NCBI RefSeq assembly: GCF_009861525.1 | Contig: NZ_WVHL01000005.1 | Coordinates: 2,418,001 to 2,482,000 of the forward strand | From: Pseudomonas sp. LD120 | GTDB lineage: Bacteria > Pseudomonadota > Gammaproteobacteria > Pseudomonadales > Pseudomonadaceae | DNA: 64,000 bases | Direction of reading: 5' to 3' | Shown here: positions 8,899-17,942 of the stretch, piece after piece | Layout of the letters: the number at the start of each line of letters is the position of its first letter | Position numbering within the stretch: position 1 is the stretch's first letter | The notes under the pieces: generated by a model | The model's database searches: none | The model's input: only the letters and a program-made list of their open reading frames with translations | Told to the model about the DNA's origin: nothing | Program-made: the position numbers and the translations under genes

Positions 8899-10407
8899 TT
8901 ACGCCAGTTGTACGTCTTTGAGGAACTTGGTCATGCGCTCGCTGCGCTGCTCAAGCATTTCTTGCGGCGGGGCGTTCTGGATAATCTCGCCGTCTTCCAT
9001 AAAGATCACTCGATCGGAGAGTTTGAAGGCGAAGTTCATTTCGTGGGTGACGATCACCATGGTCATGCCTTCGCGGGCCAGTTCTTCAATCACTGCCAGT
9101 ACATCGCCGACCAGCTCAGGGTCGAGGGCTGAGGTCGGCTCGTCGAACAGCATGACCGAAGGTCGCATCGCCAGCGCCCGGGCAATCGCTACGCGCTGCT
9201 GCTGGCCGCCGGAAAGCTGGTGAGGGTATTTGCCGGCATGCTCGAGCATGCCCACCTTGCGCAGCAGTGCCAGGCTCAACAAGCGCAGTTCTTCGCCGTC
9301 ACCATGGTCGTGATAGACCGGTGCGAGCATGACGTTTTCCAGGGTTGTCTTGTGCGGGAACAAGTTGAAGCTCTGGAAGACCATCCCGACATGCACGATA
9401 CCCTGCATATGCACCTTGTTACCCAGGGCACCCCCCGGCTCCTTGGTGCCGCGCAGGAACGGTAAGCCTTGCAGGGTGATTTCGCCATGATCCAGGTTTT
9501 CCAGGCCATTCATGGTGCGGATCAGCGTGGTCTTGCCCGAGCCTGATGGGCCGATGATCGACACCACCTCGCCCCAGCGCACATTCAGATCGACGCCCTT
9601 GAGTACCTCCAGCGCGCCATAAGACTTGCGTACGCCCCGCGCCTGCAGGGCAAACTCGCCTGGCTTGGCCTGGTCGGCGACTCCCCCGGTCGCTACCTGC
9701 CCTAGTTCGGCAGTGGCGATGCTCTTCGGTTTACGTCGGGTTACGTCCAGGTGATTCTCCAGTAGGCGCAACAGACGACTGAAAACGGTGACGATAAACA
9801 CGTAGTAGAAGGCCACCGCGAACATGGTCTCCATGACTAGGAAATTCTGGGTATAGAGCTGTTGGCCCACCAGGAGAATTTCCGACAACGAAATAACCGA
9901 GACCAGCGAGGTCAACTTGACAATGGTGATGTATTCATTGGCCAGGGTCGGCAAGGCTACGCGCAACGCTTGGGGTACCACGATCAGTCGCTGTACGCCG
10001 CGATAACCGACGCCCAGCGCCTTGCCCGCTTCCAGCTGCCCCTTGACCACCGCCAGCAGGCCGCCGCGATGGATTTCGGCGATATACGCGGCTTCACTGA
10101 GCACCAAGGCGATAAGACCTGCCGAGTAGGGATTGGAAAGTAGCGCGCTGGTGGAAGGAAACACCTGGGGCAGGTTGTAAACGAAGATCAGCAGAACCAG
10201 TAGCGGCAGGCTGCGAAAAAACCAGATGTAGAGACCTGCCGCGTCACGTAGAAAGCGCCGCTGCGACTGTCGCGCTAGGGCCAGGAAAAAGCCGAGAACG
10301 ATCCCTAGCAGCCAGGTTTCCAGACTCAGCTCGACCACTGTCGCCACGGCTCGCCAGAAGTCGCCGTTCCAAAACAGGCTCAAGGTGTAGTGCCAATCGA
10401 ATTGCAT
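8899..10407 (-). CDS. Amino-acid ABC transporter, permease fused to ATPase
   Basis: A 502-residue fusion. Residues about 1-225 are a HisM/GlnP-type permease with several membrane helices and the EAA loop (EAGKALGVGYRGVQRL). After a polar linker, residues about 250-502 are a GlnQ-type ATPase with Walker A GPSGSGKTT, signature LSGGQQQR and Walker B VMLFDEPTSALD. The two parts are normally separate genes. One fused chain would form a homodimeric importer core with two permease and two ATPase halves. It works with the binding protein encoded just upstream and feeds the enzymes downstream. Confidence 0.88.
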   Translation of the reverse strand: MQFDWHYTLSLFWNGDFWRAVATVVELSLETWLLGIVLGFFLALARQSQRRFLRDAAGLYIWFFRSLPLLVLLIFVYNLPQVFPSTSALLSNPYSAGLIALVLSEAAYIAEIHRGGLLAVVKGQLEAGKALGVGYRGVQRLIVVPQALRVALPTLANEYITIVKLTSLVSVISLSEILLVGQQLYTQNFLVMETMFAVAFYYVFIVTVFSRLLRLLENHLDVTRRKPKSIATAELGQVATGGVADQAKPGEFALQARGVRKSYGALEVLKGVDLNVRWGEVVSIIGPSGSGKTTLIRTMNGLENLDHGEITLQGLPFLRGTKEPGGALGNKVHMQGIVHVGMVFQSFNLFPHKTTLENVMLAPVYHDHGDGEELRLLSLALLRKVGMLEHAGKYPHQLSGGQQQRVAIARALAMRPSVMLFDEPTSALDPELVGDVLAVIEELAREGMTMVIVTHEMNFAFKLSDRVIFMEDGEIIQNAPPQEMLEQRSERMTKFLKDVQLA

Positions 10408-10491
10408 GTTCTTACTCCACGTTGCTGTGATCTTTGTGCAAGCAGGAAAAGATCGATGTATCCGCTATTGGGCACGCCCAATAGCGGTGTC

Positions 10492-11346
10492 TCATGGTGC
10501 GCTGGTGCCTAGCGCTGCTCGGATTTCTTTGGCGCTCGGTTCGGCCAGGTTGTAGCGGGCGAGCAGCTCGCCGTAGCTACCGCTCTGTTTGATCTGGGCG
10601 AAAGCAGTGGTCAGCTTCTCCAGTAGTGCCTGGTTGTTCTTTCTCACGGCTAGGCCAATGACCACTGGATAGATCAGTTCCTTGGAGCTGATGATGGTCC
10701 TGCCCTGCAGTTTTTCTACGGTGATCTTGGCTACCGCAGGGTCTTCCATCTGTACATCGATCGCATGGGCCAGCAGGGCCTGAGCCACTTCGGGCGAGGT
10801 CGGGAATTCACGGGACTGGATTGCCGGCTTGCCTGAGGGTAGGCAGTGCTCGGCGGAAACTTTGTTGAGCTTCGGAATCCAAGACGCGCCCATGATTGAG
10901 CCCACACGCTTGCCACAAAGATCCTCCGGTTGCTGTGGCTTGAAGTCGCTGGTGCTGAGCACCATCAGCGAGGAACCGGTCTTTAGGTAGCTGAGAAAAT
11001 CCACCTGCTTGCTGCGCTCCGGGGTGACATACAGCGCCGAGGCGACTAGGTCGAAGCGCTGGGCATTGACGCCCAGTATCAGGTTGGCGAAACGGGTATC
11101 GAGGAAGCGCGGCTCCAACCCTAGTTGCTTGCCCATCAACGCCATAAACTCAGGGTCGAAGCCTGCTGGCTGCTTTTGCTCAAGATAGGTGTAGGGCGGG
11201 TAGGTGAGGTCGGAGCCTACCAGCAGTTCCCCCTGGTTCAGCGTGCCCTTGATCTCTGCGGCAGACAGTAGCGGCGCCACGCAAGCCAGGGCGATCGTCA
11301 GCGTCAGGTTACGCTTGGTTTTCTTGCCTATCAGACCTTTTTGCAT
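10492..11346 (-). CDS. Polar amino-acid-type ABC transporter, periplasmic binding protein
   Basis: A 284-residue family-3 solute-binding protein. A positively charged start and hydrophobic run (LTLTIALACVAPLLSA) form a signal peptide with likely cleavage near residue 30. The family start GELLVGSDLTYPPYTY and the RFDLVASALYVTPERSKQVDF signature region follow. It is the first gene of the operon and captures the substrate. The ligand (5-oxoproline, an amidine or urea-like compound, or an amino acid) cannot be read from sequence. Confidence 0.87.
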   Translation of the reverse strand: MQKGLIGKKTKRNLTLTIALACVAPLLSAAEIKGTLNQGELLVGSDLTYPPYTYLEQKQPAGFDPEFMALMGKQLGLEPRFLDTRFANLILGVNAQRFDLVASALYVTPERSKQVDFLSYLKTGSSLMVLSTSDFKPQQPEDLCGKRVGSIMGASWIPKLNKVSAEHCLPSGKPAIQSREFPTSPEVAQALLAHAIDVQMEDPAVAKITVEKLQGRTIISSKELIYPVVIGLAVRKNNQALLEKLTTAFAQIKQSGSYGELLARYNLAEPSAKEIRAALGTSAP

Positions 11347-11385
11347 GTTCGTATCCTAGTTTGATGGAAATTACGCAGCGACTAG

Positions 11386-11398
11386 ATTGTTCAACAAT
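11386..11398. promoter_or_regulatory. GntR/FCD-type operator upstream of the transporter-pxp operon
   Basis: ATTGTTCAACAAT is a perfect inverted repeat around a central C, about 40 nt upstream of the first gene. It fits the general T-N-G-T-N3-A-C-N-A pattern of FadR-type GntR regulators, one of which is encoded in the operon. Confidence 0.55.
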
Positions 11399-12022
11399 AA
11401 AGTAATTAAACACAGGCTAATATCATGCCATGTCTTTAATTAAAGGCGTTATTGAGTGTTTTTACGTCTGCGGAACGTCTTTTATGTGTGCGCGGTAACA
11501 CCAAGGTGGTGCGATTCGTTACCAAGCGCTACGTCGTGGGGCAGTGATATGGCTTGCTGCGCAGGGAGGGGGAGTGGTTGCTGAGGCGCAACGGCAATCG
11601 CTGATGAGCACACTGTACGAAGCAGCTCTCAAGCGCAGTGTGAACAATGCCAATGAACCACCGCTACTGATGCTGACCCCAGCCCCAAGAGGACACATTG
11701 CGGCTCTGTTTGGGCTGCGCGGCCAGACACTTCCTGAGTAGCTGGAATAGCCGACCGGGCTGAGACGAGTTCACTGGCTACAGGGCCAGAAGTTGTGGAA
11801 TATCTCGCCTAACCTGTTCCTAGATCAGCCGACGCAGGTCTACTTCCCGCGGTAATCCTCCCACTTTTAGTACCGCTCAGAACTAGAGTTCAGGCCGTCG
11901 CGGTAGACCCTGACTGGCCAGCGAGGGGAGTGAAAATCCTAGCCTGTTGCCGATGGTAGTTTCTGCCTGCCTTGCTTGTAGCTAAGCCACGAATGGCCGA
12001 GCTACTTGCTGTAATGCAAGGG
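11399..12022. other. Intergenic, no convincing gene
   Basis: About 620 bases. A 65-codon frame at 11544-11741 has no recognisable domain and no clear ribosome-binding site. It probably holds the promoter for the leftward transport operon near 11400 and decayed sequence beyond. Confidence 0.35.
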
Positions 12023-12373
12023 CTACTGGCCTTCCATTTGTTGTTCGGCCTTTTGGGCGAGTGCGTCAAGTGCTGCGGCCGTGTCGGCTGGTACGCTATT
12101 GCTCATAGCCACCGCATAAAGGCCAACCAGTGCGACCACCAGCATCGCCCCAGTGATAGCGGCGGCGCGTGCCTTGGCGTGTGCTCTCAAACTGCGGAAA
12201 TTAAGCGTGATGTGCGCCAGTGCGGTTAGCACCAAAACCAGACCAAACACCTTGTGCACCGGGTGCATTTGCAGCGTGAACGAAGTGCGATTGATCACGA
12301 ACATCAACAGGCCCGAGGTCGACATGGCGACAAATGAAACGAACATGAGGATGGCTACGATTTTTCGAAACAT
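12023..12373 (-). CDS. DUF4405-type small membrane protein
   Basis: A 116-residue protein with three hydrophobic helices (about residues 5-27, 41-60 and 75-92). Conserved histidines occur in MHPVHKVFG and LVLTALAHITLNF, as in DUF4405 proteins that resemble cytochrome b-type membrane anchors. The ATG at 12373 fits the compact family size; the frame extends to 12568 without family sequence. Its role is unknown. It is followed by no obvious partner but lies on the same strand as the transferase upstream. Confidence 0.65.
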   Translation of the reverse strand: MFRKIVAILMFVSFVAMSTSGLLMFVINRTSFTLQMHPVHKVFGLVLVLTALAHITLNFRSLRAHAKARAAAITGAMLVVALVGLYAVAMSNSVPADTAAALDALAQKAEQQMEGQ

Positions 12374-12435
12374 GGTAGTTCTGCCTGAATATGGGTTGAA
12401 AGCGCGTTGAGGCGAGTGAACAGGTGTCACGCTGC

Positions 12436-13248
12436 TCAGCTGGTAAAGTGACCCCGCCACCACGATGCTAATTTCATCACCGGAACCATCAACCACATGG
12501 GAATTTTGGGCAGCCAGTCCGTGATGGCGGTCTTGTAAGCGGGACGACGACTGAAACGCTCTGCCCAAGCAGGGATGCTGGGATACGGTGAGAAATCGAA
12601 CCCTACCCGGGACAGCAATACGTGCTGTGGAACCCAGGCAATGTCTGCCAGACTCATTCGATCCCCGACAAGATATTCATGGTCTTTCAAACGGGCTTCC
12701 ATACGGGCAAACACGGACTTGAGCAGGTCAACAGCTGCTTCGAGATCCTCTCTGGAAAAGCCGTCGAGGGCTTTCTGGTGGAACTTCACCAGCTCCTTGT
12801 CCGGCTCGATCTCGGCGTACCTCGCCATATCCGAGCGTTTTTTCGTGGCAGCGCCCATGGTCCCATATACGTAGGTCTTGATGGCCTTCATGTGTATTTT
12901 TGTAGCCAGATCCACCCAGTCGTTCATGGCCTCTTGCTCGGTCTGGCCTTCGGGCGTGAAGTAAGGCTGTGGAAATTTCTTCTCCAGATAGAACAGGATA
13001 TCGTTCGACTCCGTCACAGGCACACCGTTGTCGACCAGTGCGGGCACCAGTCCTTTGGGATTGATTTTTAAATACCAATCCTCCAGGTTCTCCTGGCGCC
13101 CTAAATTCACTTCGTGAGAGGTCCAGCTCAGCCCCTTTTCATCCAGCAGCCATCGCACGCGCATTGAACAGTTCGATATGTTGGCGTGGTACAAGTGAAG
13201 CCCCTTCAGCTTGAGGACCTCGGACTCGTTGGTGTTCAGTATGGGCAT
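12436..13248 (-). CDS. Glutathione S-transferase-like protein
   Basis: A 270-residue GST. The thioredoxin-like N-terminal domain has HANISNCSMRVRWLLDEKG and the glutathione-site stretch LVPALVDNGVPVTESNDI (about residues 20-100). The helical C-terminal domain has the N-capping motif region GDRMSLADIAW. It would conjugate or isomerise electrophiles in the cytoplasm. A hydrophobic C-terminal tail (PMWLMVPVMKLASWW) could touch the membrane. Neighbours give no substrate. Confidence 0.85.
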   Translation of the reverse strand: MPILNTNESEVLKLKGLHLYHANISNCSMRVRWLLDEKGLSWTSHEVNLGRQENLEDWYLKINPKGLVPALVDNGVPVTESNDILFYLEKKFPQPYFTPEGQTEQEAMNDWVDLATKIHMKAIKTYVYGTMGAATKKRSDMARYAEIEPDKELVKFHQKALDGFSREDLEAAVDLLKSVFARMEARLKDHEYLVGDRMSLADIAWVPQHVLLSRVGFDFSPYPSIPAWAERFSRRPAYKTAITDWLPKIPMWLMVPVMKLASWWRGHFTS

Positions 13249-13314
13249 GGTGATACTCCTGTTTGGCTGAGGCGCAGTGGCACGCGCGGAAATGGATTAG
13301 AATTCTTGCGGGCC

Positions 13315-14139
13315 TCATTCACCCATATCGTGATCAGGGTGGTCGCTCGCGCCAGCTTTCCAGTAACCGCGTGTCACCAGTAGTGTGCGCTCCAGGCTGC
13401 GTTCGTTCAGTAACACGCGCCTGATCTCACGCATGGCGGTCGCCTCGCAAGCGACCCAGCACATGGCTCCCTCGGGCAGACTCAGACTGCGTGCCGTCTG
13501 CAGCAGCAAGCTGCCGGGTGCGGCGCGCGAGGGCAACCGGTGCAACCAGCGCACGTCTGTCGAAGGCCGTTCGCTGAGGTTGATCTGATCGGCAGCGTCG
13601 GACACTTCGGCATACAGCGTCACCAAGCAATGCGCCGGCAAGTGGTCGAGGATGGTGCCCGCCGCCGGCAAGGCCGATTCATCAACTAGCAACAGCAAAT
13701 GGCGAAGCTCCTGCGGAAATACCTGTCCACCCCCTGGCCCTGCGATCAGCAACGTACTGCCAATTCTTGCTTGCTCCGCCCATTGCGCTGCCACGCCCTC
13801 ACCGTGGCGGACAAAGTCGATCACCAGTTCGCGGCGTACTGGGTCGAAGTGTCGGGGGGTATAAGTACGCGCTATTGGACGCGGCTGACCCGGCTGCGGC
13901 TGCCAGTCGAGCGGCAGATCACCGAAAAACAGTTTGATGTGGCTTCCCGGCTTGGCAGGGCCGAAGCCTTCGAGGCTGTCGCCGAAAAAAGTCACGCGGC
14001 GCATCCGCGGACCGAGGTCTTCAATAGCGCGCACGCTGACTGGGCGCAGTATCGGCTTGCGCCGAACAGGTGCCTCGCTGGTGCTTGCGGCGCCGAGCAC
14101 TGTCGGGGCTGGCGCTGCCTTCTGCGGAGATATGCTCAT
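13315..14139 (-). CDS. Siderophore-interacting protein (ViuB/SIP-type ferric reductase)
   Basis: A 274-residue flavoprotein of the SIP family, which reduces ferric siderophores in the cytoplasm to release iron. The FAD domain shows RRVTFFGDSLEGF and the flavin motif ARTYTPRHFD (about residues 40-100). The NAD(P)H-side domain has LLLVDESALPAAGTIL and WVACEATAMREIRR, then the terminal RGYWKAG. The ATG at 14139 gives the family-like start; an upstream ATG at 14202 adds an unrelated leader. It is divergent from a LysR regulator 117 nt away, its probable controller. Confidence 0.85.
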   Translation of the reverse strand: MSISPQKAAPAPTVLGAASTSEAPVRRKPILRPVSVRAIEDLGPRMRRVTFFGDSLEGFGPAKPGSHIKLFFGDLPLDWQPQPGQPRPIARTYTPRHFDPVRRELVIDFVRHGEGVAAQWAEQARIGSTLLIAGPGGGQVFPQELRHLLLLVDESALPAAGTILDHLPAHCLVTLYAEVSDAADQINLSERPSTDVRWLHRLPSRAAPGSLLLQTARSLSLPEGAMCWVACEATAMREIRRVLLNERSLERTLLVTRGYWKAGASDHPDHDMGE

Positions 14140-14256
14140 GCTGGGTGCCCTATCTTGAATTAATGATCGGTGTTGCTGAGAAATAAGATTGTTGCAGGGC
14201 ACGCCATGTTTTATTAGTTGCTACAATTGAGTTTCTTTAACTCATAAAATCGAACA

Positions 14257-15180
14257 ATGATTGATGATCTGCGTAGCATGGCCGTCTTTGCCACCGTGGT
14301 CGCGGAGGGGTCATTTCGAGGGGCGGCTACGCGGCTAGGGTTGTCAGCGTCAGTCATTAGCCACCACGTTTCTCGGTTGGAAAGCCGACTGGACTGCGCG
14401 TTGCTGTACCGCTCCACTCGGCGACTGTCGCTCACCGACGATGGTCGCGTGTTTCACGAGGCCTGCGCGCGCGCCTTGGATGCCGCCGAAGAAGGCCTCA
14501 ATAGCGTGGCCAATCGGCAGAGTGAACTTAAGGGCCGCTTACGTATTGGCGCGCCTGCCATGCTGGCTTCAGGGCCATTCGTAGACGATGTTTTGGCGTT
14601 CGCGGACGCCTATCCAGCAGTGGAGTTGGAGCTGTGCTTAGACGATGACCGCAAGAATCAGATTGAAGCAGGATTTGATGTTTCGATCCGCATAGGCTGG
14701 CTAAAGGACTCCGCACTTCGCGCCCGCCAGTTGTTCACTGTACAGCGGCGCCTGTGCGCTGCACCGGAACTGATCGAGCGCATGGGCGTAGCAAAACATC
14801 CGGCCGACCTGCTCAATTGGCCATGGGTCTACGAAACTATGCTGCCGAGCTTCATTGATTTAACGGGGCCTCAAAACGCCACGTACCGTGTGCCGATAGC
14901 AGGACGCCTGTCTACGAATCACGCGGAAACTGCCAAACGCTTTGCACTGGCCGGCGCTGGGGCTTTTGCGTCGCTTGATTTTTTCGTTTTCAAAGAACTA
15001 GCAAGCGGGCAAATAGTCGAACTGCTGCCGGATTGGCAGTTGTCCTCGGCTGGTGTTTACGCCGTCTGGCCGAGCAACGTCTCGCGCAACTCGCTATCGA
15101 TGCGTTTTGTGGATTTTCTGCATACTCGGGTTAACGCAATGCGCGCCCAAGACGAAGATGCAGGCAAGACTGCCATTTGA
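14257..15180 (+). CDS. LysR-family transcriptional regulator
   Basis: A 307-residue LysR protein. The helix-turn-helix occupies about residues 1-65 (FRGAATRLGLSASVISHHVSRLE), followed by a substrate-binding domain that is slightly diverged. It belongs to the one-helix type often annotated as DsdC/PtrR-like. It is divergent from the siderophore-interacting gene, so the shared 117-nt gap is a likely regulatory region. Nothing indicates the co-inducer. Confidence 0.85.
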   Translation: MIDDLRSMAVFATVVAEGSFRGAATRLGLSASVISHHVSRLESRLDCALLYRSTRRLSLTDDGRVFHEACARALDAAEEGLNSVANRQSELKGRLRIGAPAMLASGPFVDDVLAFADAYPAVELELCLDDDRKNQIEAGFDVSIRIGWLKDSALRARQLFTVQRRLCAAPELIERMGVAKHPADLLNWPWVYETMLPSFIDLTGPQNATYRVPIAGRLSTNHAETAKRFALAGAGAFASLDFFVFKELASGQIVELLPDWQLSSAGVYAVWPSNVSRNSLSMRFVDFLHTRVNAMRAQDEDAGKTAI

Positions 15181-15477
15181 CCTCCCCAAGCTTCACGAAG
15201 TCGAAACGTATAATTTTTCATGCAACCCCGAGTTTTTGAGGATATGGCCGATTTCTGCCTGTGGCGACTGACCGGTTTTGGCCGATAGCTGCCTGTTTCC
15301 ATCGGCGGATCGCATTCAGTAGCCAGGAAGCCTCTAGCCCGGAGCTGCCGGCTGAGATGCCTCAATCTAGCAGAGCGCTCAGCTCTTTCCGGCTCGCCGC
15401 ATCAAGGTTGAGCAGCAAAGTGGTCGGAATAGGCCAGCCCCTACTCCCAGGCGACTAGCTGAATGCGCGCTGTTATC
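15181..15477. other. Intergenic between converging genes
   Basis: About 300 bases with no supported gene. Short repeats of the form CCGATTTCTGCCTG / CCGATAGCTGCCTG occur near 15248 and 15281. Confidence 0.35.
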
Positions 15478-15924
15478 TCAAAGCTTTCTCGGCCCGCGGG
15501 GATCCAACGAAATTATATTTGACGCAGGTAACTGCCGCTCAAGCTCAGCGATACGGTCATACAGCTCAATGATTTTCGCATCCGCTTCGCTCAATAAACT
15601 TGCGAGTTGGTCGCGCTGCCGGGCAACTTGCTCAATCCGATCACGCAGGGCGCGGGTTTTCTGGCGTGCGAGAAGATTTACCTTGTTCAACGAAGGAGGT
15701 CGCTCCTCCGCATGTTGTTCCACGTAGGTTTTTATCTCTGCGATGAGACTCGGGAAACGAGATTTCTTAAGCGCCGACGGATCGCTCCCCGCCTCTTTGG
15801 CCACGTTGTTCTGAGTGACCGGTGTCCCCTTCGGTAGAAGCTGTGGCCTATCGAGTTTCAGGCGCTCAAAAGCATCACGATATTGATCAGCCGCGCTGCG
15901 GCGAGCAGGGAGTTCAACGTCCAT
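15478..15924 (-). CDS. Small helical accessory protein of a recombinase module (GmtX-like?)
   Basis: A 148-residue protein. Residues about 10-75 resemble a winged-helix or helix-turn-helix region (LPKGTPVTQNNVAKEAGSDP). Residues about 85-135 form a charged coiled coil (LSEADAKIIELYDRIAEL). Such proteins follow large tyrosine-recombinase genes in integrative islands. The layout resembles gmtX of gamma-mobile-trio islands, where two recombinase-type genes precede it. The upstream gene overlaps its start by 11 nt but survives only as a C-terminal fragment. The family name is from memory and tentative; the mobile-module context is better supported. Confidence 0.5.
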   Translation of the reverse strand: MDVELPARRSAADQYRDAFERLKLDRPQLLPKGTPVTQNNVAKEAGSDPSALKKSRFPSLIAEIKTYVEQHAEERPPSLNKVNLLARQKTRALRDRIEQVARQRDQLASLLSEADAKIIELYDRIAELERQLPASNIISLDPRGPRKL

Positions 15925-16327
15925 TTCTGCTCCCTACGACACGACGGAAGCTCTCTACGCTTCGCTGTTGAGCCATCAACGATTCCATTAGCGGACTTCC
16001 ATTCTGAGCATTAGCAAGCCGCTCTTTGAGTACATGTTCAAGATCATCTACCGCGCCCAATCGTTCTGAGTCATACAGCACGTCAGGGCAAGGTTTTGCA
16101 TCCTCTGAATCACCGCCCCCGCAATGAGCAATGTTGTCAATTCCGCCGTACGGACAAGGTTCACGACTCGAACAAACGCCAAGAATGATCGGGCGACAGG
16201 CGACCGCGCCTTTCTTTGCCAAACCAATCATCTTCTTCGCATCCTCTGGCGAAATCAGCCGAACGATCTCAGCCTTTCGTTTGTCTCCATGGGGGCTGAC
16301 AAAACGCTCACTCGTAAGCTGCTGTAA
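15914..16327 (-). pseudogene. C-terminal fragment of a large recombinase-module gene, cut by IS21
   Basis: The frame is open from the IS21 end at 16327 down to a stop at 15914, giving about 137 codons with no proper start. The fragment contains a cysteine/histidine-rich block (CPYGGIDNIAHCGGG, then KPCPDVLYD) followed by a helical tail (QQRSVESFRRVV). This resembles, from memory, the C-terminus of the VPA1269/GmtZ proteins. The upstream part is absent on the far side of the IS, so insertion was accompanied by deletion or later rearrangement. Confidence 0.55.
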
Positions 16328-16433
16328 TGTTGCCGCTGACCGAAAACTGACCCAGTAGAGGCTCTTCTGCCGACTGAAAACTGACCCAGGTGTTCAACTG
16401 CTTCTGCTCACTTTTCGAGCAGGAGAACACAGG

Positions 16434-17942
16434 GTGATCAGCATGGAAATGTTGGGAAAAATCCGGCGGATGTACTTCCGCGACAAGCTCTCGCTGCATC
16501 AGATAGCCAAGCGTACCGGGCTGTCGAGAAACACCATCCGAAAATGGGTCAGAGCGCCCGAAGCCACTCAGCCAGCGTACCAACGGTGCGCAACCTTCAA
16601 TAAGCTCAGCCCTTTTCACGAGACCCTGGAGCAGGCGCTCAAGGCCGATTCGTTCCGCCCAAAGCACAACCGCAGGAGCGCCAAAGCACTTTTTGAGCAG
16701 ATCAAAGCCGAGGGTTATGACGGCGGTTACAGCCAGCTCACGGCGTTTGTGCGCTCTTGGCGAGGCGAGCAAGGCAAGTCTTTACGCGCTTTTGTACCGC
16801 TGACGTTTGCGCTCGGTGAGGCCTTTCAATTTGACTGGAGCGAAGAAGGTCTGCTGATCGGTGGTCTTTTTCGACGTATCCAGGTCTCCCACATGAAGCT
16901 GTGCGCCAGCCGCGCATTCTGGTTGGTTGCGTACCCCAGCCAAGGCCACGAGATGCTGTTTGATGCCCATACACGTTCGTTTGGAGCGTTGGGTGGCGTG
17001 CCACGTCGCGGCATCTACGACAACATGAAAACAGCTGTCGACAAGGTTAACAAAGGCAAAGGCCGCACGGTCAACGCCCGGTTTTCCGTGATGTGCGCGC
17101 ACTATCTGTTCGATCCGGACTTCTGCAACGTGGCCTCTGGCTGGGAAAAAGGCATCGTCGAAAAGAACGTGCAGGATAGCCGGAGACGAATCTGGCTCGA
17201 TGCTCAGAACTGCATGTTTCACTCCTTCGAGGAACTGAATGTCTGGCTCGGCCAACGTTGTCGGTCGCTCTGGAGCGAACTGGTGCATCCGCAGTACAAC
17301 GGGCTGACGGTGGCCGAGGTCTTGGAGCTGGAGCAGGTCGAAATGATGCCAATGCCGACGGCATTTGATGGCTACGTCGAGCGTACCGTGCGGGTCTCCA
17401 GCACCTGCCTGATCAGCGTGGCGCGAAATCGCTATTCCGTGCCGTGTGAGCGCGTCGGCCAGTGGGTCAGCAGCCGTTTGTACCCTTCGCGGATCGTGGT
17501 CATTGCTGACGAAACGGTGATCGCCAGTCACGAGCGCCTCTTTGATCGAGATCAGGTCAGTTTTGACTGGCAGCACTACATCCCACTCATCGAACGCAAG
17601 CCTGGTGCATTGCGCAACGGTGCGCCATTTGCTGATCTGCCAAAACCGTTACGGCTTCTCAAACGAGGACTGAGGCGTCACACCAACGGTGATCGAATCA
17701 TGATGCAGGTACTGGCTGCTGTGCCAATTGCGGGGCTCGAACCTGTGCTGGTGGCGGTGGAGCTGGTACTTGAATCGGGAAGTCTGAGCGCCGATCACAT
17801 CCTCAATGTCCTTGCCCGGCTGACCTCCACCGCACTACCTCCCAGTGTAGAAACCAGCCTGCAACTCAAGGTCGCGCCTGTTGCCAATACGGCACGCTAC
17901 GACCGGCTCCGTGCGACCGATGAGGAGAATCGCAATGCGTGA
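16434..17942 (+). CDS. istA: IS21-family transposase IstA
   Basis: A 502-residue DDE transposase. The N-terminal helix-turn-helix is HQIAKRTGLSRNTIRKWVR (about residues 22-42). The RNase H-like catalytic core has FQFDWSEEG with its first aspartate, the second aspartate region GIYDNMKTAVD, and the glutamate in WEKGIVEKNV. A GTG start at 16434 is used; ATG at 16443 is an alternative. The 3' end overlaps the istB start. It appears intact. Confidence 0.92.
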   Translation: MISMEMLGKIRRMYFRDKLSLHQIAKRTGLSRNTIRKWVRAPEATQPAYQRCATFNKLSPFHETLEQALKADSFRPKHNRRSAKALFEQIKAEGYDGGYSQLTAFVRSWRGEQGKSLRAFVPLTFALGEAFQFDWSEEGLLIGGLFRRIQVSHMKLCASRAFWLVAYPSQGHEMLFDAHTRSFGALGGVPRRGIYDNMKTAVDKVNKGKGRTVNARFSVMCAHYLFDPDFCNVASGWEKGIVEKNVQDSRRRIWLDAQNCMFHSFEELNVWLGQRCRSLWSELVHPQYNGLTVAEVLELEQVEMMPMPTAFDGYVERTVRVSSTCLISVARNRYSVPCERVGQWVSSRLYPSRIVVIADETVIASHERLFDRDQVSFDWQHYIPLIERKPGALRNGAPFADLPKPLRLLKRGLRRHTNGDRIMMQVLAAVPIAGLEPVLVAVELVLESGSLSADHILNVLARLTSTALPPSVETSLQLKVAPVANTARYDRLRATDEENRNA

